DNA of 64,000 nt from Streptomyces thermolilacinus SPC6 (GTDB taxonomy: Bacteria; Actinomycetota; Actinomycetes; Streptomycetales; Streptomycetaceae), in NCBI RefSeq assembly GCF_000478605.2, contig NZ_ASHX02000001.1, forward strand, positions 2,953,895 to 3,017,894. The letters run 5' to 3'. The translations under genes were made by a program, and so were the position numbers. Of the stretch, positions 24,494 to 33,681 are shown piece after piece (position 1 is the stretch's first letter; every line of letters starts with the position of its first letter). The notes under the pieces were generated by a model. It made no database searches and was not told where the DNA came from. It saw only the letters and a program-made list of their open reading frames with translations.

Positions 24494-25909
24494 TCAGACG
24501 AGCACGCGCCCCAGCAGGTACACGGCGGGGGCGGCCACCGCGAGCGGCAGCGCGACCCCGGCCGTCATGTGGACGAACCGCGACGGGTAGTCGTACGCGG
24601 CCACCCGCAGCCCGATCGCCGCGCACAGCCCGGCGCCCAGGCCCAGTACGGCGGCGACGGCGCCGAGACCGGTCACGGCACCGGCCACGAACCCGGCGCC
24701 CGCGCCCGCGAGCAGCGCGGCGACGAGGGAGGCGGGGCCCGGCAGCGGCAGCGCGCGGACGACCGTGGCCGCGGCGACGGCCAGGGCACCGACGACGACC
24801 GCGTCCCGGTCGGCGGCCAGGAAACCGGCGGCCACGACGGCGAGCGCCGAGGACACGACGGTCGCCATCAGTCCGTACATCCGCTCCTCCGCCGCCGCGT
24901 GGCTGCGCAGCTGGAGGACGAGGACGAGCAGCACCCAGACGCCGAGGGTGCCGAGGATCGCGGCGGGCGCGTGCTCCCGGCCCGCGGCGAGCAGCGCGGC
25001 GTCCGCGACGGCGCCGCCGAGGAAGGCCAGCGCGATGCCCTGGCGGGCGGGCCACATGCCGTTGAGCCGGAACCACCCGGCGGCGGTGACCGCCTGGAGC
25101 AGCAGCACCGGGACGAGCAGCGCGTACTCGCCGAGGGCGGCGCCCCCGGCGAGTAGGACGCCGAGCAGCGCGGTGAGCCCGGCGGGCTGGATGCCCGGGT
25201 CGATGATCGGGGACCGTCCCTCGGCGCGGGCCCGCTGGGCGTCGGTGATGCGGGTGTTGCCGAGCGTGGTGGGGGCGCTGTACCCGGGCTCGGAGGCGGT
25301 GGCGGCTGCCGCCGGGACCTCGGGGGCGGGTGCGCCGTGGGCGCCGTGGGTGCCGTGGGCGCCGGGTGCGCCGTGGGCGCCGGGTGCGTGAGCCTGCGCG
25401 GCGGGTGCGGCGGGCGGGCGGGGCGCCTGGTCGTACGCCGGTGCGCCCGCGTACGCCGGTGCGCCCGGCTGCCCGTGCGGCGCGGGGCCCTGGTCGGTGA
25501 CGGGCGGCAGGTACGCCGTCGGCGCGTCGTACCCGTGCGCGGCCGGCTGCCCGTGCGGCGCGGGCCCGTGACCGGTGACGGGCGGTAGGTACGCCGTCGG
25601 CGCGTCGAACCCCTGGCCGCCCGGCGGGTACGCCTGGGCGCCCTGGTGACCGTACGGCGCCGGGCCCTGGCCGGTGACCGGGGGCAGGTACGCCGTCGGG
25701 GCGTCGGGCGCCTGGGCCCGCTGGGCGCCGGGGGCCTCCGGGGGCAGCGGGTGGACGCCCGGGCCGTGCGGCGACGACAGGTACATCGTGTCGTCCGCCC
25801 GCGGCTCCCGCGGCGGCTCCGCCTGGACGGCCGGCTGGTAGCTCGTGTCCCAGGTCTGGCCCTGCCAGGTCTGCGCGACACTCGGGTCGTACTGCTGATC
25901 GCTGCTCAT
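24494..25909 (-). CDS. Integral membrane protein with repeat-rich cytoplasmic N-terminus
   Basis: 471 residues. The first ~235 are Pro/Ala/Gly-rich with three copies of the block DAPTAYLPPVTGQGPAP, plus GAHGAPGAHGTHG repeats. The second half holds about nine to ten hydrophobic helices (LTALLGVLLAGGAALGEYAL through VALPLAVAAPAVYLLGRVLV) with no recognised transporter motif. ATG 25909 after GGAGGGTGAG. 10 bases after the MoaD/ThiS gene on the same strand, so probably co-transcribed. Function unknown. Confidence 0.82.
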   Translation of the reverse strand: MSSDQQYDPSVAQTWQGQTWDTSYQPAVQAEPPREPRADDTMYLSSPHGPGVHPLPPEAPGAQRAQAPDAPTAYLPPVTGQGPAPYGHQGAQAYPPGGQGFDAPTAYLPPVTGHGPAPHGQPAAHGYDAPTAYLPPVTDQGPAPHGQPGAPAYAGAPAYDQAPRPPAAPAAQAHAPGAHGAPGAHGTHGAHGAPAPEVPAAAATASEPGYSAPTTLGNTRITDAQRARAEGRSPIIDPGIQPAGLTALLGVLLAGGAALGEYALLVPVLLLQAVTAAGWFRLNGMWPARQGIALAFLGGAVADAALLAAGREHAPAAILGTLGVWVLLVLVLQLRSHAAAEERMYGLMATVVSSALAVVAAGFLAADRDAVVVGALAVAAATVVRALPLPGPASLVAALLAGAGAGFVAGAVTGLGAVAAVLGLGAGLCAAIGLRVAAYDYPSRFVHMTAGVALPLAVAAPAVYLLGRVLV

Positions 25910-25919
25910 GCTGTGCGGC

Positions 25920-26174
25920 TCACCCTCCTGCGAACGGCGGGAGCACCTCTACCGTGCCGCCCTCCGCCAGCCGTACCGTCTCATGCCCGCGCGTCCCCAC
26001 GGGGTCGCCGTCCACCAGGAACGAGCACCTCTGAAGCACCCGGACCAGCTCCCCGGGGTGCCGTTCGCGGGCGGCGTCCAGCGCCTCCGCGAGGGTCTCG
26101 GCGGCGTACGGCTCCTCGGCGGTACCGGCGGCGGCCTTGGCCGCGGCCCAGTAGCGGATCGTTCCCGCTGCCAT
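25920..26174 (-). CDS. MoaD/ThiS-family sulfur carrier
   Basis: 84 residues with a ubiquitin-like fold and the diagnostic C-terminal Gly-Gly (PPFAGG) that is adenylated and converted to a thiocarboxylate. TIRYWAAAKAAAGTAEEPY and VRLAEGGTVEVLPPFAGG fit MoaD more than ThiS. Known members donate sulfur in molybdopterin synthesis, but no moaE, moaA or moeB is near. ATG 26174 after AAAGGAG. Confidence 0.9.
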   Translation of the reverse strand: MAAGTIRYWAAAKAAAGTAEEPYAAETLAEALDAARERHPGELVRVLQRCSFLVDGDPVGTRGHETVRLAEGGTVEVLPPFAGG

Positions 26175-26249
26175 GGAGGGCTCCTTTCGTCAGACCTCCA
26201 TGATGGGCCACGCCCCTCACGCCCCCGACGCGCCCGGCGCCCACGCCCC

Positions 26250-27083
26250 TCACGCGCCCGGCGCCGCCCCCGTCCCTCCCGGCGCTCCCGTCAGCCAGCG
26301 GGCGATCCGCGTGAGCAGCTCCTCCCCCACGGCGTTCTCGGCGTGCCCCATGCCCCGCTCCAGCCACAGCTCGGCGTGTCCGCCCGACGCGGCGGCCAGC
26401 GCCCGCGGGTGGTCCACCGGGAAGTACGGGTCCCGGTCGCCGTGCACCACGAGCAGCGGCGTCGGCGCGATCAGCGGCACCGCCTCCACCGGCGACAGCG
26501 GTACGGGGTCCCAGTCGCGGTCGTGGATCCGGGTGCGGAAGCCGTACCGGCCCACCAGCCGCCCCGCCGGGCGGGTGATCAGCCAGTGCACGCGCCGCAT
26601 CGGGGCCGTACCCCGGTAGTACCAGCGCGCGGGCGCGCTCACGGCGGCCACGGCGTCCGTACGCCCCGCCGCGCGCCCAGCACGCCCCACCCCGTACGTG
26701 CCCGCCCCCGACTCCCCGTTCGGGTCAATCCCCCGCTCCCCGTACAGCGCCGCGTGCCGCAGCACCACCGAGCCGCCCATGGAGAACCCGAGTGTCACCA
26801 CGCGCGCGTGCCCGCGCTCCCGCGCCCACGCCACCGCCGTCGCGAGGTCCAGCACCTCCCGGTCGCCGACCGTGGAGCGCCCTCCGGAGCGGCCGTGGCC
26901 CCGGAAGGAGAAGGTCACGACCGCCGCGTGCCGGGCCAGGACTGCCGCGGCGCGGCGCAGCGCCGGGCGGTCCACCGACCCGGTGAACCCGTGCGCCACG
27001 ACGACCGCCGTGTCCGCCGGGCCGGCGGCGCAGGGGTCGTACCGGGCCTCCAGAAGCACTCCGTCAGGAGTCCGCAAAGACAT
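26250..27083 (-). CDS. Alpha/beta hydrolase
   Basis: About 277 residues. Catalytic features: VVAHGFTG oxyanion loop, GFSMGGSVV nucleophile elbow (Ser), Asp of HGDRDPYFP and His of GMGHAEN near the C-terminus. An insertion of GESGAGTYGVGRAGRAAG-type low complexity follows the nucleophile helix. Start is uncertain: ATG 27083 (MSLRTPDGVLLE), GTG 27131 or ATG 27164 are all in frame. Substrate unknown; divergent from glnR. Confidence 0.87.
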   Translation of the reverse strand: MSLRTPDGVLLEARYDPCAAGPADTAVVVAHGFTGSVDRPALRRAAAVLARHAAVVTFSFRGHGRSGGRSTVGDREVLDLATAVAWARERGHARVVTLGFSMGGSVVLRHAALYGERGIDPNGESGAGTYGVGRAGRAAGRTDAVAAVSAPARWYYRGTAPMRRVHWLITRPAGRLVGRYGFRTRIHDRDWDPVPLSPVEAVPLIAPTPLLVVHGDRDPYFPVDHPRALAAASGGHAELWLERGMGHAENAVGEELLTRIARWLTGAPGGTGAAPGA

Positions 27084-27340
27084 GCGCAAGGTTTCATCCA
27101 GAGGGCCGCACGTGAGCGAGGAAACATCCACACTGTGAAATAGGCCCTCTGTCCGGGATCTCATGTGGGCTATTGTTGCTGGGAGAGGACCCGGCAATGC
27201 AGCCCCCGGGTCCTTTTGTGTTTTCCCGCCTTTGTTACGGACGGGTGAACGATCGCTCTCAAAGGCGCAAGGGCCGCCGCAGGACCGAGAAGGAAGCAGT
27301 GCCGCAACGTCCTCGCACGGACCGAGGAGGAACCGACGTT

Positions 27341-27457
27341 ATGGGCGAGCCGACCGCGCACGACCGGACGACGACCAGCAGGACGACGCCCCGGGCCATC
27401 CAGGAGCCCGGGGCGACCGAGGCCACGCAGGCGACCCTGGCGGGTGGGACACGATGA
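27341..27457 (+). CDS. 38-residue upstream ORF translationally coupled to glnR
   Basis: ATG 27341 follows a strong GAGGAGGAACC ribosome site, far better than the one before glnR. The product starts [20 protein letters not shown] and is Thr/Ala/Arg-rich, probably disordered. Its TGA overlaps the glnR ATG as ATGA (27454-27457). This suggests that ribosomes reach glnR by termination-reinitiation. Not recognised as an annotated protein. Confidence 0.6.
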   Translation: MGEPTAHDRTTTSRTTPRAIQEPGATEATQATLAGGTR

Positions 27458-28308
27458 GCTCTCTGCTGCTGCTGACCAACGCGCTCCAGCCGTCGACCGA
27501 GGTGCTCCCCGCACTCGGGCTGCTGCTGCACCAGGTGCGGGTGGCGCCCGCCGAGGGCCCCGCCCTTGTGGACACCCCCGGCGCCGACGTGATCCTCGTG
27601 GACGGCCGCCGCGACCTGCCGCAGGTGCGGTCGCTGTGCCAGCTGCTCCGCTCCACGGGCCCCGGCTGCCCGCTGCTCCTGGTCGTCACCGAGGGCGGTC
27701 TCGCCGCCGTCACGGCCGACTGGGGCATCGACGACGTGCTGCTCGACACGGCGGGGCCGGCGGAGGTCGAGGCGCGGCTGCGGCTCGCCATGGGCCGGCA
27801 GCAGATCACCGCCGACGACTCCCCGATGGAGATCCGCAACGGCGATCTGTCGGTGGACGAGGCGACGTACAGCGCCAAGCTGAAGGGCCGGGTCCTGGAC
27901 CTCACCTTCAAGGAGTTCGAGCTGCTCAAGTACCTCGCGCAGCACCCGGGCCGGGTCTTCACGCGCGCGCAGCTCCTCCAGGAGGTGTGGGGGTACGACT
28001 ACTTCGGCGGCACCCGCACGGTCGACGTCCACGTGCGGCGGCTCCGCGCCAAGCTGGGCCCCGAGCACGAGTCGCTGATCGGCACCGTACGGAACGTCGG
28101 GTACCGGTTCGTGGCGCCCGAGAAGGCGGAGCGCGCCGCCGACGAGGCGCGGGGCGTGGCGCGGGCCGAGCCGCGCGCGGGAGCCCGGACCGGAGCACGT
28201 GCCGGAGCACACGCGGAGGCCCACGGCAAGGAGGCGGCGCCGGAAGTCCTCCGGATGGCGGAAGGGAAAGATCCACGGGAAGCGGCCGCACGACCTGCCC
28301 AGAGGTAG
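27454..28308 (+). CDS. glnR: GlnR, global nitrogen response regulator
   Basis: 284 residues. An atypical receiver domain ([20 protein letters not shown], with [12 protein letters not shown]; the usual acidic phosphorylation pocket is incomplete) and an OmpR-type winged helix (about 125-225: [49 protein letters not shown]). The sequence follows Streptomyces GlnR (SCO4159) as I remember it, a phosphorylation-independent activator/repressor of glnA, amtB, nir and other nitrogen genes. The C-terminal ~60 residues are Ala/Arg/Glu-rich and probably disordered. Preceded by a coupled short ORF. Confidence 0.96.
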   Translation: MSSLLLLTNALQPSTEVLPALGLLLHQVRVAPAEGPALVDTPGADVILVDGRRDLPQVRSLCQLLRSTGPGCPLLLVVTEGGLAAVTADWGIDDVLLDTAGPAEVEARLRLAMGRQQITADDSPMEIRNGDLSVDEATYSAKLKGRVLDLTFKEFELLKYLAQHPGRVFTRAQLLQEVWGYDYFGGTRTVDVHVRRLRAKLGPEHESLIGTVRNVGYRFVAPEKAERAADEARGVARAEPRAGARTGARAGAHAEAHGKEAAPEVLRMAEGKDPREAAARPAQR

Positions 28309-28332
28309 GTCACCCCGCGTAGACTGCCGCGC

Positions 28333-29361
28333 GTGGCCAAGGTGACGCGGGACGACGTGGCACGACTTGCGGGTACTTCCACCGCGGTCGTGAGCTACGT
28401 CATCAACAACGGACCCCGGCCGGTCGCCCCGGCCACGCGCGAGCGTGTCCTCGCCGCCATCCAGGAGCTGGGCTACCGGCCCGACCGGGTTGCCCAGGCG
28501 ATGGCGTCGCGGCGCACCGACCTCATAGGCATGATCGTCCCCGACGCTCGGCAGCCGTTCTTCGCGGAGATGGCGCACGCCGTGGAAAGAGCCGCCGCCG
28601 ACCGGGGGAAAATGGTCCTGGTCGGCAATTCGGACTACCGCGACGAGCGGGAGATCCACTACCTGCGCGCGTTCCTGGGAATGCGGGTCGCGGGTCTGAT
28701 CCTGGTCAGCCAGGGCATGAGCGAGCGGGCCGCGCAGGAGATCGAGGCGTGGGACGCGCGGGTCGTCCTGCTCCACGAGCGCCCGGAGGCGCTGGACGAC
28801 GTGGCGGTGGTGACCGACGACATCGGCGGCGCCCAGCTCGCCACCCGCCACCTGCTGGAGCACGGCCACCCGTACGTGGCGTGCCTCGGCGGCACGGAGG
28901 CGACGCCGTCCGTCGGCGACCCGGTGGCCGACCACATCGAGGGCTGGCGCCGCGCGATGCGCGAGGCGGGCCGCTCCATCGAGGGACGGCTGTACCAGGC
29001 GGAGTACAACCGGTACGACGCGTACGAGACGGCCCTGAAGATCCTGTCGGGCCCCGACCGGCCGCCCGCGATCTTCTGCGCCACGGACGACCAGGCGATC
29101 GGCGTGCTGCGCGCGGCGCGGGAGCTGCGGCTCGACGTGCCGGGGGACCTGGCGGTGGCCGGGTTCGACGACGTGAAGGAGGCGGCGCTGACGGACCCGC
29201 CGCTGACGACGATCTCCTCGGACCGGCCCGCGATGGCCCGCGCGGCGGTGGACCTGGTGCTGGACGACGGGCTGAAGGTGTCGGCGACGCGCCGGGAGCG
29301 GGTGAAGTCGTTCCCGTCGGCGCTGGTGATCCGCCGCAGCTGCGGCTGCGACGGCGCGTAG
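28333..29361 (+). CDS. LacI-family transcriptional regulator
   Basis: 342 residues. N-terminal Lac[24 protein letters not shown] with hinge [19 protein letters not shown], then a periplasmic-binding-protein-like effector domain. GTG 28333. It lies 24 bases after glnR on the same strand, a conserved neighbour in Streptomyces as I recall. Unusual C-terminus RRSCGCDGA with two Cys. Ligand unknown; LacI members usually sense sugars. Confidence 0.93.
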   Translation: MAKVTRDDVARLAGTSTAVVSYVINNGPRPVAPATRERVLAAIQELGYRPDRVAQAMASRRTDLIGMIVPDARQPFFAEMAHAVERAAADRGKMVLVGNSDYRDEREIHYLRAFLGMRVAGLILVSQGMSERAAQEIEAWDARVVLLHERPEALDDVAVVTDDIGGAQLATRHLLEHGHPYVACLGGTEATPSVGDPVADHIEGWRRAMREAGRSIEGRLYQAEYNRYDAYETALKILSGPDRPPAIFCATDDQAIGVLRAARELRLDVPGDLAVAGFDDVKEAALTDPPLTTISSDRPAMARAAVDLVLDDGLKVSATRRERVKSFPSALVIRRSCGCDGA

Positions 29362-29519
29362 GGCCACCGGCGCGGCCGCGCGGCGCGTAGCCGCCCGGCC
29401 GCGACCGCGCGCGTCCAGCCGCCAGAGCAGTCCTGGAACGGCCCGTGCGTACCCGCTTCTCGGGCCGCTCTCAGGGTGCCTTCAGGAACCTCTCATCTTC
29501 GCGCGACACAGTCGGTGGC

Positions 29520-30515
29520 ATGACGGAACGCAGCGCCGCCCCGCAGGGGAACGAAGGACCGCAGCCGTACGCCGGGTTCCGCACCGGACCGGTCTGCCCG
29601 CCGCCGCCCGCGTACCCGCAGTCCGCCGCCGGGCACGGGCGGCGCCGCAGGGCCGGGCGGACGGTCGGGCTGATCGCCGCAGCCGCGCTCGCGGCCGCCG
29701 CCCTCGGGGGCGGGGCGGGCGCCCTGGCGCAGAACCTCGTCGGCGGTGCCACGGCGGCCGCCCCCGCCCAGGTCGCCGGGACGGCGCTCGCCCGGTCGGG
29801 CACCGGTACGGTCGCCGGGGTCGCGCGGGACGTGTCGCCCAGCATCGTGGAGATCGAGGCCGCCACCGGCTCGGGGCGGTCCACCGGCTCCGGGGTGGTC
29901 ATCTCGGCGGACGGCGAGGTCGTCACCAACCACCACGTGGTCTCCGGCGCCTCCGAGGTCCGGGTCCGGCTCGCGGACGGCACGGCGTACACCGCCGACG
30001 TGGTGGGCGGTGACGCCGGCACGGACCTGGCGCTGCTGAGGCTGCGCGGCGCGAAGGGCCTCAAGGCGGCGGTGCTCGGCGACTCCTCCCGGGTCCGCGT
30101 GGGCGACCAGGTCGTCGCGATCGGCTCTCCCGGGGGCCTGACCGGCACGGTGACCAGCGGCATCGTCTCCGCCCTCGACCGGGAGGTGAGGGTCGGCGGG
30201 GACGGCGGCCCGGAGAGCCGGGGCGGGCCGTACGACAGCACGGACGCGCCGAGGACGACGGGCGGAACGACGTACGGGACGACGGGCGGAACGACGGACA
30301 AGGCGACGTACAAGGCGATCCAGACCGACGCGTCCCTCAACCCGGGCAACTCCGGCGGCGCCCTGACCGACATGCGGGGCGAGGTCATCGGCATCAACTC
30401 CGCCATGTACGCCCCCAGCGGCGCCACGGGCCCGGCGGCGGGCAGCGTGGGGCTGGGGTTCGCGATCCCCGTGAACACCCTCAAGGCCCGTCTGGACGCC
30501 CTTCGCGGCGCCTGA
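29520..30515 (+). CDS. Membrane-anchored trypsin-like (HtrA/PepD-type) serine protease
   Basis: 331 residues. Pro-rich cytoplasmic N-terminus, one membrane helix (about 48-70), then an extracellular chymotrypsin-fold domain with His139 (TNHHVV), Asp169 (GTDLALL) and Ser in NPGNSGGAL. Between the two barrels is a Gly/Thr-rich insertion with [16 protein letters not shown]. No PDZ domain follows, unlike HtrA. It stands just before an MprAB-like two-component pair; in mycobacteria PepD is encoded next to, and controlled by, MprAB. Likely envelope-stress protease. Confidence 0.92.
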   Translation: MTERSAAPQGNEGPQPYAGFRTGPVCPPPPAYPQSAAGHGRRRRAGRTVGLIAAAALAAAALGGGAGALAQNLVGGATAAAPAQVAGTALARSGTGTVAGVARDVSPSIVEIEAATGSGRSTGSGVVISADGEVVTNHHVVSGASEVRVRLADGTAYTADVVGGDAGTDLALLRLRGAKGLKAAVLGDSSRVRVGDQVVAIGSPGGLTGTVTSGIVSALDREVRVGGDGGPESRGGPYDSTDAPRTTGGTTYGTTGGTTDKATYKAIQTDASLNPGNSGGALTDMRGEVIGINSAMYAPSGATGPAAGSVGLGFAIPVNTLKARLDALRGA

Positions 30516-30537
30516 CGCACGTGCGACGCTGATCCGC

Positions 30538-31272
30538 ATGAACACCACCGCCGAGCCCGACCGCATCCTCGTCGTCGACGACGAGCCCGCCGTCCGCGAA
30601 GCGCTCCGCCGCAGCCTGGCCTTCGAGGGGTACGGGACGCTGACCGCCGTCGACGGCCTCGACGCGCTGGACAAGATCGGGACGTACGCGCCCGGCCTCG
30701 TCGTCCTGGACATCCAGATGCCCCGCATGGACGGGCTGACCGCCGCCCGCCGCATCCGGGCGTCCGGCTCCACCGTGCCGATCCTGATGCTCACCGCCCG
30801 CGACACGGTCGGCGACCGGGTCACCGGCCTCGACGCGGGCGCCGACGACTACCTGGTGAAGCCGTTCGAGCTGGACGAGCTGTTCGCCCGGATCCGCGCG
30901 CTGCTGCGGCGCAGCTCGTACGCGGCGGGCGCGTCGGGGCCGGGCGGGGGCGACGGCCCCGGCCAGGTGCTGGCCTTCGGGGACCTGCGGATGAACCCGG
31001 CCACGCGTGAGGTGACGCGCGGCGGGCGGCAGGTCGAGCTGACGCGGACGGAGTTCACCCTGCTGGAGATGTTCCTGGCGCACCCGCGCCAGGTCCTCAC
31101 CCGGGAGCAGATCCTCAAGGCCGTGTGGGGCTTCGACTTCGAGCCGACCTCCAACTCCCTGGACGTGTACGTGATGTACCTGCGCCGCAAGACCGAGGCG
31201 GGCGGCGAGCCCCGGCTGGTCCACACGGTGCGCGGCGTGGGGTACGTGCTGCGGGAGGGCGGCGGCGAGTGA
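30538..31272 (+). CDS. OmpR-type response regulator (MprA-like)
   Basis: 244 residues. Receiver with DD at 14-15, phospho-acceptor Asp58 (VVLDIQMP), Thr in MLTARD and Lys in LVKPFEL. Winged helix from about residue 140 ([48 protein letters not shown]). Its stop overlaps the kinase GTG start (GTGA). Probably controls the protease gene upstream and envelope-stress functions, by analogy with MprA. Confidence 0.95.
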   Translation: MNTTAEPDRILVVDDEPAVREALRRSLAFEGYGTLTAVDGLDALDKIGTYAPGLVVLDIQMPRMDGLTAARRIRASGSTVPILMLTARDTVGDRVTGLDAGADDYLVKPFELDELFARIRALLRRSSYAAGASGPGGGDGPGQVLAFGDLRMNPATREVTRGGRQVELTRTEFTLLEMFLAHPRQVLTREQILKAVWGFDFEPTSNSLDVYVMYLRRKTEAGGEPRLVHTVRGVGYVLREGGGE

Positions 31273-32738
31273 GCCAGGACCCCGTGCCTCCGCCGGCGCC
31301 CGGTCCCGTACGGCGCTTCCGCGCGCTGCCGCTGCGCTCCCGGCTGGCGCTGCTGACGTCGCTGGCCGTGGCGGTGGCGGTGGCGGCCGTGTCGGTGGCG
31401 GCCTGGCTGCTCACCCGGGAGCAGCTGCGGGACGAGCTGGACCGGTCGCTGGAGAACACGGCGGCGCCGCGGGAGCAGGTGGTGGACGCGCTGGTGCGGT
31501 GCCGGGCCGGGGTGTCGCCGGAGCCGCCCGCGCCCGGCCAGGCCGGTTTCGCGTACACGCAGCTGGTCGGGGCGGACGGCGAGCGGTGCGTGGCCCGGTA
31601 CTCGCGGGCGGTGCGGGTGACGCGGGAGGACATGGACGTCGCGGCGGGGCGGGCCGAGGAGGCGCTGCACACGTCGTCGACGGACAGCGGCGAGGCCGTG
31701 CGGGTGCACACGGTCCGCGAGACGGTGACCGTGCCGGGGGTGGCGCAGCGGGTGACCGTCGCCGTGTCGCTGGCGCGGCCGCTGACGGAGGTGGACGCGG
31801 CGCTGAGCAGGCTGGCGCTGCTGCTGACCGCGCTGGCGGGGATCGGTGTGGTCGGCGCGGGCGCGGCGGGCCTGTGGGTGGCGCGGGCCGGTCTCAAGCC
31901 GGTGGACCGGCTGACGGGCGCGGTGGAGCACGTGGCGCGCACCGAGGACCTGACGGTGCGCATCCCGGTGGAGGGCGAGGACGAGATCGCCCGGCTCTCG
32001 CGGTCGTTCAACGCGATGACGGCCGCGCTGGCGTCGTCCCGGGACCGGCAGGGGCAGCTCATCGCGGACGCCGGGCACGAACTTCGGACGCCGCTGACGT
32101 CGCTGCGGACCAATGTGGAACTACTGGCACGGATCGAGGAGACCGGCCGGGCGATCCCGGTGGAGGACCGGCGGGCGCTGATGGCGTCGGTGAAGGCGCA
32201 GATGACGGAGCTGGCGGCGCTGATCGGCGACCTCCAGGAGCTGGCGAGGCCGGACGCGGTGGCGCAGGGCCGCCTGGAGGTGGTCGCGCTGCACGAGGTG
32301 CTGGACCAGGCGCTGGGCCGGGCGCGGCTGCGGGGCCCGGAGCTGGAGTTCACCCGGGACGTGCGGCCCTGGTTCGTACGGGCGGAGCCCGCCGCGCTGG
32401 AGCGGGCGCTGGTGAACGTGCTGGACAACGCGGTGAAGTTCTCCCCGCCGGGCGGCACCGTGGAGGTCCGCCTGGTGGACGGCGTACTGACGGTGCGGGA
32501 CCACGGGCCGGGCGTCGCGGAGGAGGAACTCCCGTACGTTTTCGACCGGTTCTGGCGCTCCCCGTCGGCCCGCTCGCTCCCCGGCTCGGGCCTGGGCCTG
32601 TCCATCGTGGCCCGTACGGTCCGCCAGGCGGGCGGCACGGTGGCCCTGACCCGCGCGGAGGGCGGCGGCACCCGCGCGGAGATCCGCCTCCCGGGCGCAC
32701 CGACACCGCCGCCGGGGTCAGTTGTGCCGCAGGAGTGA
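31269..32738 (+). CDS. Sensor histidine kinase (MprB-like)
   Basis: 489 residues. Two membrane helices (about 22-47 and 175-200) flank an extracellular sensor; HAMP follows ([20 protein letters not shown]), then the H-box [19 protein letters not shown]-box [18 protein letters not shown] and [12 protein letters not shown] 31269 overlaps the regulator stop. Its last 21 bases overlap, convergently, the end of the PI-PLC gene. Confidence 0.95.
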   Translation: MSQDPVPPPAPGPVRRFRALPLRSRLALLTSLAVAVAVAAVSVAAWLLTREQLRDELDRSLENTAAPREQVVDALVRCRAGVSPEPPAPGQAGFAYTQLVGADGERCVARYSRAVRVTREDMDVAAGRAEEALHTSSTDSGEAVRVHTVRETVTVPGVAQRVTVAVSLARPLTEVDAALSRLALLLTALAGIGVVGAGAAGLWVARAGLKPVDRLTGAVEHVARTEDLTVRIPVEGEDEIARLSRSFNAMTAALASSRDRQGQLIADAGHELRTPLTSLRTNVELLARIEETGRAIPVEDRRALMASVKAQMTELAALIGDLQELARPDAVAQGRLEVVALHEVLDQALGRARLRGPELEFTRDVRPWFVRAEPAALERALVNVLDNAVKFSPPGGTVEVRLVDGVLTVRDHGPGVAEEELPYVFDRFWRSPSARSLPGSGLGLSIVARTVRQAGGTVALTRAEGGGTRAEIRLPGAPTPPPGSVVPQE

Positions 32739-33584
32739 GGCGATCAGGCCGGGGCGGGTGTTGGGGAAGTCCATGGGGATGATGCCCAGGCCGCGCCAGG
32801 TGGTGGTTTCCGCACTGTCGAGGAGGGTGTGGACGCGGGGGTTGAGGCGGTCGGCGTTCCAGCGCGGCGGGAGGAGCGCGGCGGTGGAGACGTGGTTGAC
32901 GTACAGCCGGCCGGGCTGCGTGGCGGCCTTGCGGAAGTGTGCCTCGATCTTCGGCCACTTCGCGGTGGGCTCGGCCATGTAGTCGTCCTGCACGTCGAAC
33001 AGGGCGCCGTCGCCCCAGCGGACGCCGGGCAGTCCCGCGTTGTCGGCGAGGAGGACGACCCGGCCCCGGGCCTCGCCGAGGAGGGGCAGTCCTCCGCCGA
33101 TGCGGAAGAGGGGCCGCCAGCCCTTCGTGTCGAGGTAGCGGTCGAAGACCTGGCGGAAGACCGTGTCGCTCTCCTCGGAGTACTCCTGCTTGACCCGCAT
33201 GAGGACGGTCTCGGTGGGGTGCGCGGCGAGGAAGGCGCGGCAGGCGGCGAGGACGTCCCCGAACATCTGGTTCTGGTAGTACGCCCCGTGGTGGATGGCG
33301 AAGGAGTCGCCGGTGACGCGGCAGCGGATGTCGAGGTAGCGGACGCCGCTGTCGAGCTGCTGGGCGACGCTCGTGTTCTGGCAGGCCACCCAGAGGCCCC
33401 CGGCGGGAGCGGCGGAGTTGTGGGTGCCGGGGATGGTGAGGGCGCGCAGCGGGGCCGCGTCGGGGTGGGCGCCCATCCAGTCCTGGAGGCCGAGGGTGCG
33501 GGCGCGGGCGCGGGCCGGGGAGGCGCCGAGGGCGAGGGCGGTGCCGGTGGCGGCCGTGAGGAAGCCGCGTCGGGTCAGGGCCAT
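32718..33584 (-). CDS. Exported phosphatidylinositol-specific phospholipase C-like protein
   Basis: 288 residues. A Tat signal (LTRRGFLTAATGTALALGAS, cut after ARA) precedes a PI-PLC X domain: IPGTHNSAA carries the first catalytic His, DIRCRVTGD the Asp/Arg pair, and AIHHGAYY the second His. Bacterial PI-PLCs cleave phosphatidylinositol or GPI anchors without calcium. ATG 33584 (MALTRRGF) is preferred over 33614 because it gives a proper Tat signal. Confidence 0.93.
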   Translation of the reverse strand: MALTRRGFLTAATGTALALGASPARARARTLGLQDWMGAHPDAAPLRALTIPGTHNSAAPAGGLWVACQNTSVAQQLDSGVRYLDIRCRVTGDSFAIHHGAYYQNQMFGDVLAACRAFLAAHPTETVLMRVKQEYSEESDTVFRQVFDRYLDTKGWRPLFRIGGGLPLLGEARGRVVLLADNAGLPGVRWGDGALFDVQDDYMAEPTAKWPKIEAHFRKAATQPGRLYVNHVSTAALLPPRWNADRLNPRVHTLLDSAETTTWRGLGIIPMDFPNTRPGLIASLLRHN

Positions 33585-33635
33585 GCGCCGGATTATGACG
33601 CGTACGCGACACACAGAGAAGGCGGCGGGACGCGG

Positions 33636-33669
33636 AGCGGGGGCGGACCCGGATGGGCCCGCCCCCGCT
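33636..33669. terminator. Hairpin terminator of the 5'-nucleotidase gene
   Basis: AGCGGGGGCGG (33636-33646) pairs with CCGCCCCCGCT (33659-33669); 11-bp perfect stem 13 bases beyond the minus-strand stop. Confidence 0.7.
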
Positions 33670-33681
33670 TCGTACGGCGTG

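Noticed and set aside
27060..27130. GlnR box (GTnAC-n6-GAAAC) near GTGAGCGAGGAAAC upstream of glnR
   Set aside because: Spacing between half-sites is four instead of six bases and no second pair follows.
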